A DNA stretch of 64,000 bases from Helichrysum umbraculigerum (taxonomy: Eukaryota > Streptophyta > Magnoliopsida > Asterales > Asteraceae): contig CATIUR010000004.1 in assembly GCA_949592205.1 (NCBI GenBank), positions 98,503,837 to 98,567,836 on the forward strand. Direction: 5' to 3'. The notes under the pieces are model-generated. The model was given only the letters and a program-made list of their open reading frames with translations, was not told the DNA's origin and did not search any database. The first letter of the stretch is position 1. Every line of letters starts with the position of its first letter. The position numbers and the translations under genes were made by a program. This document shows, in pieces, positions 21,421 through 33,147 of this stretch.

Positions 21421-24400
21421 ATATAATTTCGACCGTTCAAAAATAAAGCATTTTAAATTATTTAAAGATTGATTATTCCGGTAAATTCAGGAATAATATA
21501 GGTGCTGTAGAAAATGAGTTGGTGGCTTTTCAATTTCTTTTACCTTGAACCAAATCACTTGATCACTTACGTGCCATATAATTCTAATACATATTACGTA
21601 ACTGAATTCTCATAACTGAGCATTTAACTAAATGCAACTTTATAAGTTGTCGAGAAAACATCTTTCTCCTTCAACTTATATTCCACTTAATTATCAGAAT
21701 GATAAAGCAGACCTATAAGAGATTTATATTTATTCCTATGTATACACCAAATTACTCACTTCACTTTGAACCATTTGGTAAACGTCCATTTTGCAACCTA
21801 TCTAGTTGAACAAAATGAAGTAACCTATCTTATGTATCCATTTTGTGTTTTTAGGCAAATGGGGACATAGCTATGAAGCTACAAAATAGATATTAGCAAT
21901 GCTCACATCTCACTATGACAAAAATCTGATAAAAACACAAACAACAAATTTAAATACCACCTGACAAACTAAAGACTAAAAAACACGCATACATCATCAA
22001 TAATACTTTGACTATTACAAACCTTGTAGAATTCCAAAAATGTAAGCATGATATTTTAACCTACATATCGAGGCATGACTTGCTATGGTGCATGTGTAGT
22101 TAACCATTTGACTTTTTGGCCATCAACCTTTGCCTGGAAAAAAATACAATGGTTCTAACACTAAAATTAGCATAAGGGAAGTCTAATAGATCAGAGGCAG
22201 ATGCATCAGACACAAGGGTATTTACTATACCTCGAGTTTTAAATTTCTCTTTCCACTGCACTTCACAACAACTTAGTCTCCTGAAAATATGTACTACAAT
22301 TTTTTATAAAAAATAACAAATTGAACGGAGTAAATGATTAAAACACCACCAACAAAAAAAGCAAAAAAGGAAAAAAAAATGAAGGTAATATGGTGTCCCA
22401 TAAACTACAAATGCAACGGAACATATTAACACCTGTTCAAGAGAGCCACATAATGATCTCTAGAGCTTCATTCCAATCTGTAGGGCCAATTACATCTCCA
22501 GATGGGCGCGTCATTTACCAGTTGAACCTCCCGAAGAGTATAAATTTCCTAAAAACCGCAATTTATGTTAAACAAAATATAACAAAGCCAAATAACATAT
22601 TCTTTCACATGAAAAGAAAAGAAAATAAAAAACAGATACATCTCATTACATGCTAAAAAACTGGTCCAACTAAAAGAGTGAAGCAGAAACTAACATAACA
22701 CCGAATTGTAGCTCACCATATCTACCAAGCCCAACATCGATATCATTAAGTACCAAACAATACCATTTTCCCCCAAAGATTCCATAGGAAAATGAAATCA
22801 TCTAAGAATTGTGAAGATATGATATGCTAGACTTAACTTAACACTCTAAACATATAATTGGTAAATGCGCAAGCACATGATTACAAAATAGGAAAAGTTT
22901 TGAAACTGATTCTGAAATGAGATGCAGTACGATACCGATCATGTGTCAGTCTTCCCGGTTCTCCAATAAAATACTATTATGGAATTATGGATATTCATAT
23001 GACAAAAAGTCAGATCTTCTTTGGATATAAAAATAGAATCAATTACACTTAGAGGTGGCAAATTTGACCCATTTACTTATAAATCTTCTGATTTTGGGTA
23101 AATAGTAATTTCTGTAGAAGCAAAGTGTATCTAACATATTAAATTTCATGTGTGTGCAACTATGTTTAAATATTCCATAAAATTACTAAATTAGCAAATT
23201 TGGCCTAGCAAAATATTCCTATAACCAATTTACCATCTTACTTCTTCTCTCCGCATCTCAACTCTCCAGCAGACATGATCGCAGAAAAAATTCCCATGGC
23301 CTGGAAAAAAGGTTAAGTTGGAAATGTTATTTTCTTTGCCATTTTCCTCCCCATACGCCTGTTAAAAGAGATACAACGATTCACAAGGATCGTTAATAAC
23401 TTTTACTTATAAAATCACGATTGTCATACTTCAAGTCTAAAGAAGATTTACCTATAATCAAGGGAACGGTGGTATTAAAAATATCAGCGAGATAGTTCTT
23501 CATGATGTGCACTGTAAATAGAAAAGCAATCTGGTATGAGCGCCATTCATCTATACGTCTTGTTAGTATATTAGCCAAACAACAAATATGTGTGAATATA
23601 ATATGGGGCTGACCAGAAACCATAGAAAGATTAGCTTAACTGCATAACAGTAAGCTAAAATTCAGAATTCAAAAAATACTATGGTCAGCCAGCAAAAAGT
23701 TCAGTGTCTTGGACATGAACAGATCAACAAAAGTTACCACTTTGTTTCAGTAAATCGAATAAATGTCAAAACATTTATCAGGGAGGTATGACTGCAAGTA
23801 ATACACATTAAAAAAATATATAGTTTACTTAATTATTCAAATTTATGGCATCATCAGGGCTATTAATTACTTCAACAATTTAAAATAGGCAAAACAAGTG
23901 TTAAAATATCTAAAAGTGAATATAAAGAAATATCTATTTTCTTCTTCATTTCTTTTTTTAGAAAAACCTCATATTATATCAGAAAACTTCAGCATACACC
24001 CACTAATCAAACTAACATTTGCACAACACGATCAATCGGCCACATTCACATGTTTCTTAGGGTCCCCCATCCATACAGTAGGTACTTTTCTCCTCGACTT
24101 GTTTCTATCAATATAGACTCAATTGCACATATCTCATATTTGGCCAATATTTACCTGTCATATTACATATGCTAATTGTTGTAGCTGCTGCTAATCTACT
24201 CCTCCAACTCACCCTCTGCAAGAGCAGTCCGGGATGAGGGACTCCGGCTCATTGGCTTTCTACCTTGATATATGTGCCATTCAAAAACCATTTGCTGAGA
24301 TTCTTTATTGTACAAAGGCAAAAGGGCCAAGCAAATAAGTGAAACTACTTGACCTCATAAAGGAAATAATGTATGAATGAATAATAGTGAAATGTTAATA

Positions 24401-25904
24401 CTTTTCGGTTATGTGAATTAACTAACCTTGAATGACGCCATTTTAACCTTCACAGTTGCTTTGGAAAATTAAGTTGCTTTTGCTCTCAGTGTTGTTGGGC
24501 TTTAAACCCCATTCGAGTATCTTGGTCTAGTGACTCCAATACTAAGGTAGTTCAGCAAACAATTATGAATTACCCATGATGGAAGCTGGAACCTACCTTC
24601 AAATTTTAAATGAAAGAAACCAGCAAAAAGATACTACTTGCCTTTCAACTCAAGCGGTACACCATGGCAATCCCAACCAGGAATGTACGAACTCTAAACA
24701 ACCAGGAATGTAACGAAATTTACAGCCAAAACTTTCATAAAAGCAAAAACTAATTTAATAATCAAACTTCGGATGAAGGAAAATACAGTACTCCACAATA
24801 CAATATTATGATCATCAATCCAACTATATATACACTCATATTTAGATAAAGAAAAATACCGGTCCTTGGCTTCATGATATAAACCGAAAGCTTTCCGAGT
24901 AGGAGTCATAATTGATTTTCATTTTCCCAATTCAAAACATCCCAAAAAACATATAATATTTATATAACAATCACTCCCCTTTGTTTACTTATAAATTACA
25001 TATTTTTAATAAAATCACCATAAAAAGATAACCAGCAAAACATAAAAAAAATCGACAAACTGAGTGGGGTCGGGTAATCTTTTTTATATGACAGAAGAAA
25101 AAAACAATAATAATATTTTGTTATACACTATACAAGTATACAATCTAGATATATACGCATACATCTAGGAATAAACTGTATTAAGAAATCTACTTACCAT
25201 CATCGAAGTGAAGCTCATTCTGAATGAAAACGAAATCAAATTGTAAATTTAATTTACAAAATTAAACCCCTATAATTTTTGTTACTGCATCTATATACAT
25301 AATGCGTACCCTATCAACCGTAAGGAAGGTAGCTGTGCGTAAGTTGGAATATATTTTTATTATACTGGTGACCCATTTACGTAAAACATGCAAACGGACA
25401 TTAAAACCATTTTCGTTAGATATTCAATTTACTGCATATAGTAAATACACAAAGTGATGTAGTTACAGTGTCTCAACACAGTGAGTAGTTCCTTGTAACC
25501 ATTTCGTTCCAACCCATCGGCCATTTAAGTGTTAACTAACACCTATTAGATAGCCATTAGTTTGTGTTTTTTTGTAGCCCTTAGTTTTATAACCAACCTC
25601 CAAGTTCCATCCAATATTTATTAACCTTGCTATCAGATATACAATCTCCTAGTCCTGTGGTGCACTCATTACTATAATGGTACTCTTATTAATTATTTGG
25701 AGCATACAATGTATTCCTTTTCTTCAAATCTTAACCTTCTTGCTTACATCAGCATCAAAAAGAATATAATTGTATGTAAAATGGAGATACTTATATACAA
25801 CCGATACATACGTACAACAATTGAATCATAAAATGGAAATAAATGTAGGTTATGAAGAATTACCGAGTGAAAGCAGCAGAAAGCCAAGCGATTTTAGGGA
25901 GTCC
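21421..25904. other. Large AT-rich region, no convincing gene
   Basis: No long open frame. A few short minus-strand stretches look coding-like (for example RPSGDVIGPTDWNEALEII around 22440-22510, and a stretch near 23255-23290) but I cannot assign them. They could be further captured exons of the Helitron-like element whose 5' end is at 27504. Confidence 0.5.
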
Positions 25905-25959
25905 TTTTTTATCTGAACGGGAAGATGATCACAACTCCACCTTTATTTGCACCGACAAC
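25905..25959 (-). pseudogene. Exon fragment resembling plastid ribosomal protein S1
   Basis: On the minus strand a TTTTTGTAG acceptor (AG at 25960-25961) is followed by codons VVGANKGGVVIIFPF and then a stop. VVGANKGGVV is characteristic of the S1 RNA-binding repeat of chloroplast 30S protein S1. The next expected residues (a GLRGFVPFSQ-like stretch) are lost after VV. It is a short, isolated, non-functional fragment, probably carried by a transposon. The match rests on about ten residues only. Confidence 0.45.
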
Positions 25960-27099
25960 CTACAAAAACATGTGGAAAAAGAATGTCTTATTTCTACCGG
26001 AGAACGTCTCATAATAAACGATAGTTAGCAAAAAAAAAAGTGAGATTGTCATGCCCTATTTTAACTGATACTTACCTTACCCTTAAGTAAAACTATTATC
26101 GTGACGATACTACACAAAAACATATGGCTTTTAATAACTTAATTTACTCAAACAAAGCCCAGAACTTTTTATGATTTTTTATTATTTAACAGCAAAAATC
26201 AGTAACATATAGTGGAGGTTTGCACTTTCTGGTAATATGATGACATTACCTTATGAAGATGAAAGTTTACTTTTTCCACAATCAAAGTGATATCGCTTGG
26301 CAAACCTGCATTACAAAACCTGGCACAAACCAACTAAGAGAAGATAATAACATCAGCCCCAAGCCTCATATTACTTGTCTTGAAACCATCTCCATCTATG
26401 GAAAAATATTACAATTACAATGGCAAATAAAAGTACGCCAATAAGTAAGTACATGCCTCTGCTAGTCTGCTTCCACAAGCAGACATTCATCACAACATTC
26501 AACTTTTGAAATACAAATAAAGAAGAAAAGCCTAACCAAAACAATTGAATTTAAAATAAGCACTTAGAACCCATCTTGTTTAGACCAAATTTTCCTACTA
26601 AAGAAAAGATTAATGTACTGTATGAAATGTTTCAGAGTAATCCTTTAGAGTCCTAGAGACCAAAAACGGTTTTACCAGATGAATTTGGCTAATTGATCGA
26701 TTCACCAAATACACTTCTTTTCATGAAGTCTTGATAGAATACTATCTGTTTGAAGTGTAAATGATATTCCAATAATATCATGAAACTGTATTTGAGGTAA
26801 AAATGCAAAACACATGTAAAACTTGTCATTCATGATCACCAATACAATACAATTATATTATATACATACACAAACAAATATAAATTCTCAAGATTCAATT
26901 ACACGTTCAAATTGGCTCTGCATCTTTATTTACCCAAAAGTATTCAATTTTTTTAACCTAAAATTCTCAAAATTAAATTACACGTTCCAATTGCAATTAT
27001 CAATAATCTTAAGTTCTTAACATCAGAATCGAAGGATGCTATTATTCCGTACCAATAACCTATAGAAAAATTCATAAAAAACTAAAAAAGATATGTACC
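25960..27099. other. Non-coding, no gene seen
   Basis: AT-rich. Small open frames have no recognisable similarity. It probably lies inside the minus-strand Helitron-like element. Confidence 0.5.
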
Positions 27100-27504
27100 T
27101 TTGTTTTCACTTTCGCAATGAATTTTCGATTACTGAGAAGGATGGCGTCTGGAAGCGTGGGTTTTGCCGTTGATGGGGTTTTGCCGTCGATTGTTTGTAT
27201 CGTTCATTAGTTTTATTTTATTGTTTTCTTTTTTGTTTTTCTATCAATTGCCAATCAAAAGAAAATGACGGCCAATGTGATTTTTTTCTTTGATTAAATT
27301 AAATTAAATTTGTATTATATTTAATGAGGGATAATTAAGACTTTTGAAGTTGACTAATTTACTATTTAGGTTGTCATTTATGTTAGGGATTATCAATGGT
27401 TTTAATTTAAAAGGGTTAATTAATAGAGAGTTGGGATTAGATTAGTATTACCTAAATTAATAATGACAACCTAATATACACTCTATTATAATATATTAAA
27501 GAGA
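27100..27504 (-). mobile_element. Helitron-like 5' end
   Basis: The minus strand from 27504 reads TCTCTTTAATATATTATAAT followed by AGAG, preceded by A, fitting A|TC insertion. The structure resembles TCTCTTTAATATTAAAAGAG at 39162, and both are followed by AT-rich leader with TTAGG/TTAGC-type motifs. Around 27110-27190 the minus strand carries a possible short exon ending in a GT donor. No 3' terminus in this orientation was found. Confidence 0.45.
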
Positions 27505-27515
27505 TATGTATCTAA

Positions 27516-27517
<2 letters not shown>

Positions 27518-27557
<40 letters not shown>
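27518..27557. repeat. (TA)n microsatellite
   Basis: About twenty TA units directly abutting the MITE at 27559, possibly an expanded AT target site. Confidence 0.95.
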
Positions 27558-27558
<1 letters not shown>

Positions 27559-27559
<1 letters not shown>

Positions 27560-28061
27560 GAGAAGACTAATTTTCGTGAGTACGTAGAAAATCCTTCAAA
27601 ATCACTTTTTAACTATCCAAAACACATTCTTAAAAACTTTTTCAATAATTACTATTAAAATAACTTTTGGAAGCTATGATATAAATATAAATAAAAAATA
27701 TTAACTTTTTTTTTATAGTCGTTACTTTGTGATTATTTAAGATAATTACAAAAGATAACATGATAATCACATGTGATTATTCTTTAATATAATGTGATTA
27801 TCATGTGTTCGAGATAATCACAAAATATGACATAATAATCACAATTATTTATGTGATTATCAAGTTATAAAATGTGATTATTGTGAATAAAAAAATTAAT
27901 AAAAAATAATAAAACGTTGAAAATTTTTTTATTTGAAAAAGATTATAAAAGTTATTTGAAAAATAAGCTACGAAGAAAACTTTGTAAAATAACATGGTTT
28001 GGATAGCTAAAAAGTGATTTTGAAGTGTTTCCAACGTTCTCACGAAAATTAGTCTTCTTAT
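27559..28061. mobile_element. MITE with about 65-bp terminal inverted repeats
   Basis: The left end GAGAAGACTAATTTTCGTGA… through …ACTTTTTAACTATCCAAA (to about 27622) is mirrored by the right end (about 27997-28060) with a few mismatches. The interior is non-coding and full of GTGATTAT/ATAATCAC motifs. Long inverted repeats suggest a Mutator-like origin. No clear TSD is visible, partly because the left flank is the TA repeat. Confidence 0.85.
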
Positions 28062-29025
28062 TTGAACCAAAGACTACATATATTATATATACATACTTCT
28101 ACGAATAACAAATTAAGATTAGCAAAAGTACAAAACAACGACCTAACTGAATTCTCATTTTTAAATATGCAGACCTATACCTATCATATTTAATCGTCAA
28201 TATGAGTTAACAAACCAAATTAATCTGACAGTAAATGGTGTTTTATCTTGATTGATATATTGATGTGAGGTGTGTTTTGAAATCAAAGGAGCAGATAAAA
28301 GTATTTTGAATATGATACGAAGATGTTGATAGATAGATATACACACTATAAGCATGAACCAATTCTTGATGGCTATATGCATATTTTAGCAACTTTGCTT
28401 ACAATTGACAGTTGGTACGTAGCAATTTGTCTACGTATTTTTAGCTCTGTTTTCTCTGTATGTCAGATTTTCATTTTGATTTAATAGATTTTTTCATTGT
28501 TTTTGTTACTTTTGTATCTCGTTACTGTTTGCATTTGAATTTACAATTATTGAATATTCCTGTTTATGTTCGGCTACAATTATTGAATTTTCCTTGTTGT
28601 TTTCATACGAAAAAATCTTTACTTTCAAAGTCTATAACTTTTGTAGTCTTAATTCCTTTCGTTTATATGAACACATCTTTTACTTTGAAACTCTTTAAAG
28701 ATATTCACATTTCAACGTAACACGTTGTATTTGTGTTTTTCTTTTATATTTTGTGTATATATGTTTCTATACAACAAAACGTAATTAGATATGATTTTGT
28801 AACGAAATGTGATTATATTTAGTGACTAAACAATAGCATGATTTACAACAAAAGTCTTCTTTGTAGATTTTGTAATCTAAAACTATATTTTGTAATTTTG
28901 ATCGAGGTATGTTGCGAGTACATTTAGTTATTTATATTTATATCTTACAGTATAAAAGAAGTTATTAATATTTGCTCTCTTTAAATGATAATGCACATAA
29001 CTACCAAATGCTTCCGATTATAATC
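28062..29025. other. Intergenic, no gene seen
   Basis: AT-rich sequence between the MITE and the LINE poly(A) end. The open frame at 28460-28720 is low-complexity and unconvincing. Confidence 0.6.
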
Positions 29026-29192
29026 TTTTTTTTTTTAACGACCAACCCAAATAATTTCATTAATTTGGTGTAGACAACAAAGCGTTGAATACACCCATAC
29101 AAACACCATTACAATATCACGAAAATTACATCGGGTCAAAGACTATCGAAAATTAAAATCACACCATTTCTCCATAGTCAATGTTTTGTATC

Positions 29193-29831
29193 TGTTAGAG
29201 TATACAATATAATATATTCAAATTGTCACACAATTGCGGAAGCGAATAAACACGTATATGTAATTAGTTAAGATAGAATTGTACCTTTTAGCAAAGCTCC
29301 AATAAACTATAATTAAATAGTTGAGGGTGTAAAGTAAAACCCCTCTACGATCGCACACACGACAGCAGCTCAATAGGTATGCTAGTACTCCGTTCACAAA
29401 CCCCACGACCTTTATTTGGTCAAACCACACAAAATGACGAAAACCAACTTCTTGGTTCGTACGTACAAAAGAGAGAGGAGGGAATTAATTTGTTAATCAT
29501 TATGGTTATTTAGCCTCTCTATTTATAGGGTACGGGTAACTTAGGGAACAAGTTTAGGGTTTATTTAAAACCCATGGGCTGGCCTCTTTAGGGCTTTCTG
29601 GAATGTTCCAGAATTTAACTTTTCCCAATTACATTCAAGTCCCTCTCTTTTAATAAAACGTACAATTAACATTTTAATAACGTTTTATTTATTTAATTGT
29701 GAACGTATTAATTAATATATCTCACATTTATATCAATTAATTATATTGAGCATAAGTGTCAACACGTGTGACCCCGTAGGCTTAAATATTTCCGGACATA
29801 CATTTATTTATTACGTGGTCATATCCCAACA
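29193..29831 (-). repeat. Copia LTR (3' LTR on the minus strand)
   Basis: 639 bp. On the sense strand it begins TGTTGGGATATGACCACG and ends …ACTCTAACA. Nearly identical to 32526-33147 over the shared part. Confidence 0.92.
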
Positions 29832-29841
29832 TCTCCCACTT
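29832..29841 (-). other. Copia polypurine tract
   Basis: Minus-strand AAGTGGGAGA directly precedes the LTR start TGTTGGGATA. Confidence 0.85.
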
Positions 29842-30708
29842 GAACATGTCATTAATAAATGCAATGACATTGGTAAGCGTCTAGCAACACGTCAATGCCC
29901 CCGAAAATGTTTAAGTATAGTTTCTTAAAATATATTATAGTTTCTCAAAGTATAATATAGTTTCTTAAAGTATAATCAAGCTTCTCAAAAAAATGATTTT
30001 AGTCTTTACTATCCCTTTGTTTCAGATACCTTGTTAATTATGGATATGGATCAATGTCATTCCATAAGTTAACAATTATGTTTCTCATTTCTATAATCAA
30101 TCAAGATTACCAAATCAATCGAGACAATCTAGAATTCATTTGGGTATGGCCGTACACACATCTTAATTAATTCTAATGAGGGGCCCAGTGGTATCATACT
30201 TCAATAGCTAGTTGAAGGAACAAATCCTATCTTGACTACACGTGTCAGTCATGTACTTCACTACATTTCTGAAAATAGCCCTTTATTACCACCTTATTCA
30301 GGATAGTTAGAATTATATCAAGAAAATATAATCCATACATGCAAGACCTACTTGCATCTTAAGTCTAAGGATAAGTAAAGCAACCATTTACAAGTTTCAC
30401 TTAATGACGCCGATCCATAAAGTGATAACTTGTCAGTTGGGGTAGTCCGATATGCATCTCATGGATATCATGTGAGTTTGGAGGGACCATCCATACCAAT
30501 CACTCAGATATATCTTAGTTCAACTATGTTCCCACATAGTTAATCGATAATGGATATTTTAGAATAATATAAGAATTACTCAAGGATTTAAACATGCAAA
30601 AATATGATACAACTAATTATTAAATGAAAACAAACATACCAAGTATTTTAATTCATTTATTGCATAATAATTGTTTTACATCCTTTATCCAAATACTAAA
30701 ACACAGAT

Positions 30709-32525
30709 TTACATGAAATAATTAGCAAAACGAAGTCCTATGTCCTCGGCATGTTGATTAAGCTTTCCCTTAGGTAAAGCCTTCGTAAACGGATCAGCTA
30801 GGTTATCATCTGTGTGAACTTTGAGTAGATTGATTTCACCTAATTCGATCTGCTCTCGAACATAGTGATATCTTCTAGGATAATGTTTGGCCCCTTTCTG
30901 AACTCCAGGTTCATTGGCAATGATAATTGCTCATGAGTTATCGCAGTATAACTCTATGGGGTTTTTATTTTTGGGAACCACGTCAAGCCCAGAAATAAAT
31001 TTTCTAATCCAGACATCTTCCATCGCAGCTTCCGAAGGTGCTATGTACTTTGATTCAGCTGTAAATATGGCAGTTTTTAATTGCTTCATATGGAACCCTT
31101 TCCATTGCGTCTCCATCCAAGATGAAGACATATCCTGTCCGAGTTTTCATATCATCTCTATCGGTCTAAAATCCAGCATCACTGAAACCAGTCACTTTGA
31201 GCTCAGCTTCAGGATTTCAACCATACTCCAGGAATATCTCACATGTAGCCCTCAGATACATGAGAATATTCTTCACAGTAGTCCAGTGACTTTCACCCAG
31301 TGAATTTCACCTGGATTCTGTTGAAAACGGCTGGCTTTGTTCTGTGCGAACGCCACATCAGGTCTAGTACATCTAACCGCATACATAATAGATCCAACAG
31401 CCGAAGCATAAGGAACCCTTTGCATACGCTCCACCTCAGCAGGTGTAGAAGCACACTGTTTGCTATTTATGTCAAGTCTTTCTAACATATTTACATTTAC
31501 ACGTTTAGAATTCTCCATCTTAAATCTCTTTAAGATCTTATCAATATAAGCACTTTGACTTAGTCCAATTAACCGCTTAGTTCTATCTCTATAGATCTTG
31601 ATTCCAAGTATGAATGTTGGTTCTTCCAAGTCTTTCATAGCGAAACACTTTCCAAGGTAGGATTTTACATCTTGTAACTTTGGAATGTAATTTCCTATGA
31701 TCAATATGACCACAACATATAAGACAAGGAAGTAACATTACTCCCACTAGCTTTTTGATATACACATGGCTTATTAGGATTTTGAGTAAATACAAACCGT
31801 TTGATTTCCTCATCAAACCTCTTGACATCCAGTTGCCAAATCTCATAGTCATAGTACGCTGCTATAGCTAAAAGAATCTTAATAGCCCTAATGTCTGCCA
31901 TATGAGAGAAGGTTTCATCATAGTCAACTCCGTAGACTTGTGTATAACCATTCGCTACGAGACGAGCTTTTAGGTGTGTACATTCCCATCCACATTCGTA
32001 GCTTCAAGCCATTTTTCAGATTCTGGATCTGATAATGCAGCTTTGAAATTAGGAGGTTCATTAAGATCCCCTAACATGTACTCCTCAGATTCTACATTTA
32101 GACACAACTTCTCTGGAGCACATATTGTCCTTGCGGACCTACGAATTGGAACAACATCTGATAATGCAGCTTTGAAATTAGGAGGTTCATTAAGATCCCC
32201 TAACATGTACTCCTCAGATTCTACATTTAGACACAACTTCTCTGGAGCACATATTGTCCTTGCGGACCTACGAATTAGAACAACATCGACTTGAGGTTCA
32301 ACACTTTGACTACTTTCCCCCCAAGTTGATGTTCGCTAGTGTTTGTAGAAGGTGATGCATCTTCCTCTTGATTCTCATCAAGTTCTACGACCCTCCCACT
32401 GTTTTCTTGAGCTTTGAGATTCTTTTCAAAGAACTCGGCATATCTAGCAACTTTAACAGTATTTGTAGAAGGATTGTATAAATAGTAACCCATTGTTTCC
32501 TTTGGGTATCCTACAAAGATGCACT
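30709..32525 (-). pseudogene. pol: Copia pol remnant (integrase end, reverse transcriptase, RNase H)
   Basis: Minus-strand order: 32493-32275 matches the region after integrase (MGYYLYNPSTNTVKVARYAEF); 32236-31970 leads into RT; the 31900-31701 frame has DIRAIKILLAIAAYYDYEIW then jumps from DVK to RFDEEIKRF, losing about 60 residues; 31713-31273 carries GKCFAMKDLEEPTFILGIKI and SAVGSIMYAVRCTRPDVAFAQ; 31131-30931 and on to 30709 is RNase H (SKYIAPSEAAMEDVWIRKF, ELYCDNS). The YVDD active-site region is frameshifted away. There are several stops and shifts. A 129-bp in-frame tandem duplication lies at 32031-32288. Non-functional. Confidence 0.9.
32031..32288 (-). repeat. 129-bp tandem duplication inside copia pol
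   Basis: 32031-32159 and 32160-32288 are near-identical (one or two differences), 43 codons long. The peptide CLNVESEEYMLGDLNEPPNF occurs twice. Reading frame is kept. Confidence 0.95.
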
Positions 32526-33147
32526 TAATATATTCAAATTGTCACACAATTGCGGAAGCGAATAAACACGTATATGTAATTAGTTAAGATAAAATTGTAC
32601 CTTTTAGCAAAGCTCCAATAAACTATAATTAAATAGTTGAGGGTGTAAAGTAAAACCCCTCTACGATCGCATGCACGACAGCAGCTCAATAGGTATGCTA
32701 GTACTCCGTTCACAAACCCCACAACCTTTATTTGGTCAAACCACACAAAAGGACGAAAACCAACTTCTTGGTTCGTACGTACAAAAGAGAGAGGAGGGAA
32801 TTAATTTGTTAATCATTAGGGTTATTTAGCCTCTCTATTTATAGGGTACGGGTAACTTAGGGAACAAGTTTAGGGTTTATTTAAAACCCATGGGCTGGCC
32901 TCTTTAGGGCTTTCTGGAATGTTCCAGAATTTAACTTTTCCCAATTACATTCAAGTCCCTCTCTTTTAATAAAACGTACAATTAACATTTTAATAACGTT
33001 TTATTTATTTAATTGTGAACGTATTAATTAATATATCTCACATTTATATCAATTAATTATATTGAGCATAAGTGTCAACACGTGTGATCCCGTAGGCTTA
33101 AATATTTCCGGACATACATTTATTTATTAAGTGGTCATATCCCAACA
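32526..33147 (-). repeat. Copia LTR (5' LTR on the minus strand), end-truncated
   Basis: Matches 29210-29831. The first 17 bp of the other copy (TGTTAGAGTATACAATA on plus) are missing, replaced by pol-derived sequence. Confidence 0.9.

Larger units (their letters stand above)
29193..33147 (-). mobile_element. Internally deleted Ty1/copia element
   Basis: LTRs (29193-29831 and 32526-33147) in direct orientation flank a pol remnant read on the minus strand. The PPT lies next to the left LTR. Gag, protease, most of integrase, the primer site and the first 17 bp of the right LTR are missing: sequence near the integrase end joins directly to the LTR at about 32525. Flanks GTATC and GAAAG do not form a TSD, so a few host bases were probably lost. 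It sits inside LINE A ORF2, whose final codons resume at 29192. Confidence 0.88.
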
